DNA from: Chloroflexota bacterium
GTDB taxonomy: Bacteria > Chloroflexota > Anaerolineae > JACRMK01
DNA length: 12,983 nt
NCBI GenBank assembly: GCA_016200765.1
Contig: JACQEC010000153.1
Location: 1 to 12,983 of the forward strand
Direction of reading: 5' to 3'
Shown one piece after another: positions 12,978-12,983 of the stretch; position 1 is the first letter of the stretch, and every line of letters begins with the position of its first letter. Both the position numbers and the translations under genes were made by a program. The notes below the pieces were generated by a model. That model was given only the letters and a program-made list of their open reading frames with translations, made no database searches and was not told the DNA's origin.

Positions 12978-12983
12978 GTGCGC

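Overview
This 13-kb window looks like chromosomal DNA of a GC-rich bacterium, most likely a Chloroflexota (Anaerolineae-like) lineage. That placement is inferred from a standalone dnaA with no dnaN after it, a small SWIM zinc-finger gene of a type I associate with that phylum, very long secreted Thr/Pro-linker and beta-helix proteins, and two kinds of dispersed GC-rich hairpin repeat (about 4680-4719 and 12897-12952). No search could be run, so the placement is provisional.

Layout. 1-624: lower-GC DNA without a convincing gene. 625-1623 (+): a solitary beta-class DNA methyltransferase, less GC-rich than the rest and possibly acquired. 1644-3388 (-): a two-gene unit, glmU (UDP-GlcNAc synthesis) followed by cdd (cytidine deaminase), joined by an ATGA stop/start overlap. 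3430-3578 (-): a tRNA-Gln(UUG) with its own promoter and intrinsic terminator. Back to back with it, 3601-4673 (+): thiL (thiamine-phosphate kinase) behind a 17-bp-spaced promoter. 4674-5240 (+): a dispersed hairpin repeat, then a consensus promoter with a palindromic spacer, an unassigned leader RNA of about 109 nt ending in a terminator-like hairpin, a small SWIM zinc-finger gene, and a strong terminator. 5241-7388: dnaA between two clusters of DnaA boxes, the downstream one beside an AT-rich stretch. This is a candidate bipartite chromosomal origin.

7465-12816 (+): a very large secreted protein gene with a near-consensus promoter. It encodes a signal peptide, a cupredoxin-like fold lacking visible copper ligands, a Thr/Pro linker of about 183 residues, an Ig-like domain, and five beta-helix repeat units each carrying a DxNxDG calcium-type loop. 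The reading frame is broken twice, at the same place in repeat units 1 and 2. Adding one base at each point would restore one frame of about 1,755 aa. A 141-nt exact repeat ends exactly at both breaks, so recombination or an assembly artefact are both live explanations. The right edge holds a 129-bp element with perfect 17-bp terminal inverted repeats enclosing another dispersed hairpin repeat.

Most genes are single-gene or two-gene transcription units with clear sigma70-type promoters. Apart from the glmU-cdd coupling and the dnaA/oriC arrangement, the sequence gives little sign that neighbouring genes share a pathway.
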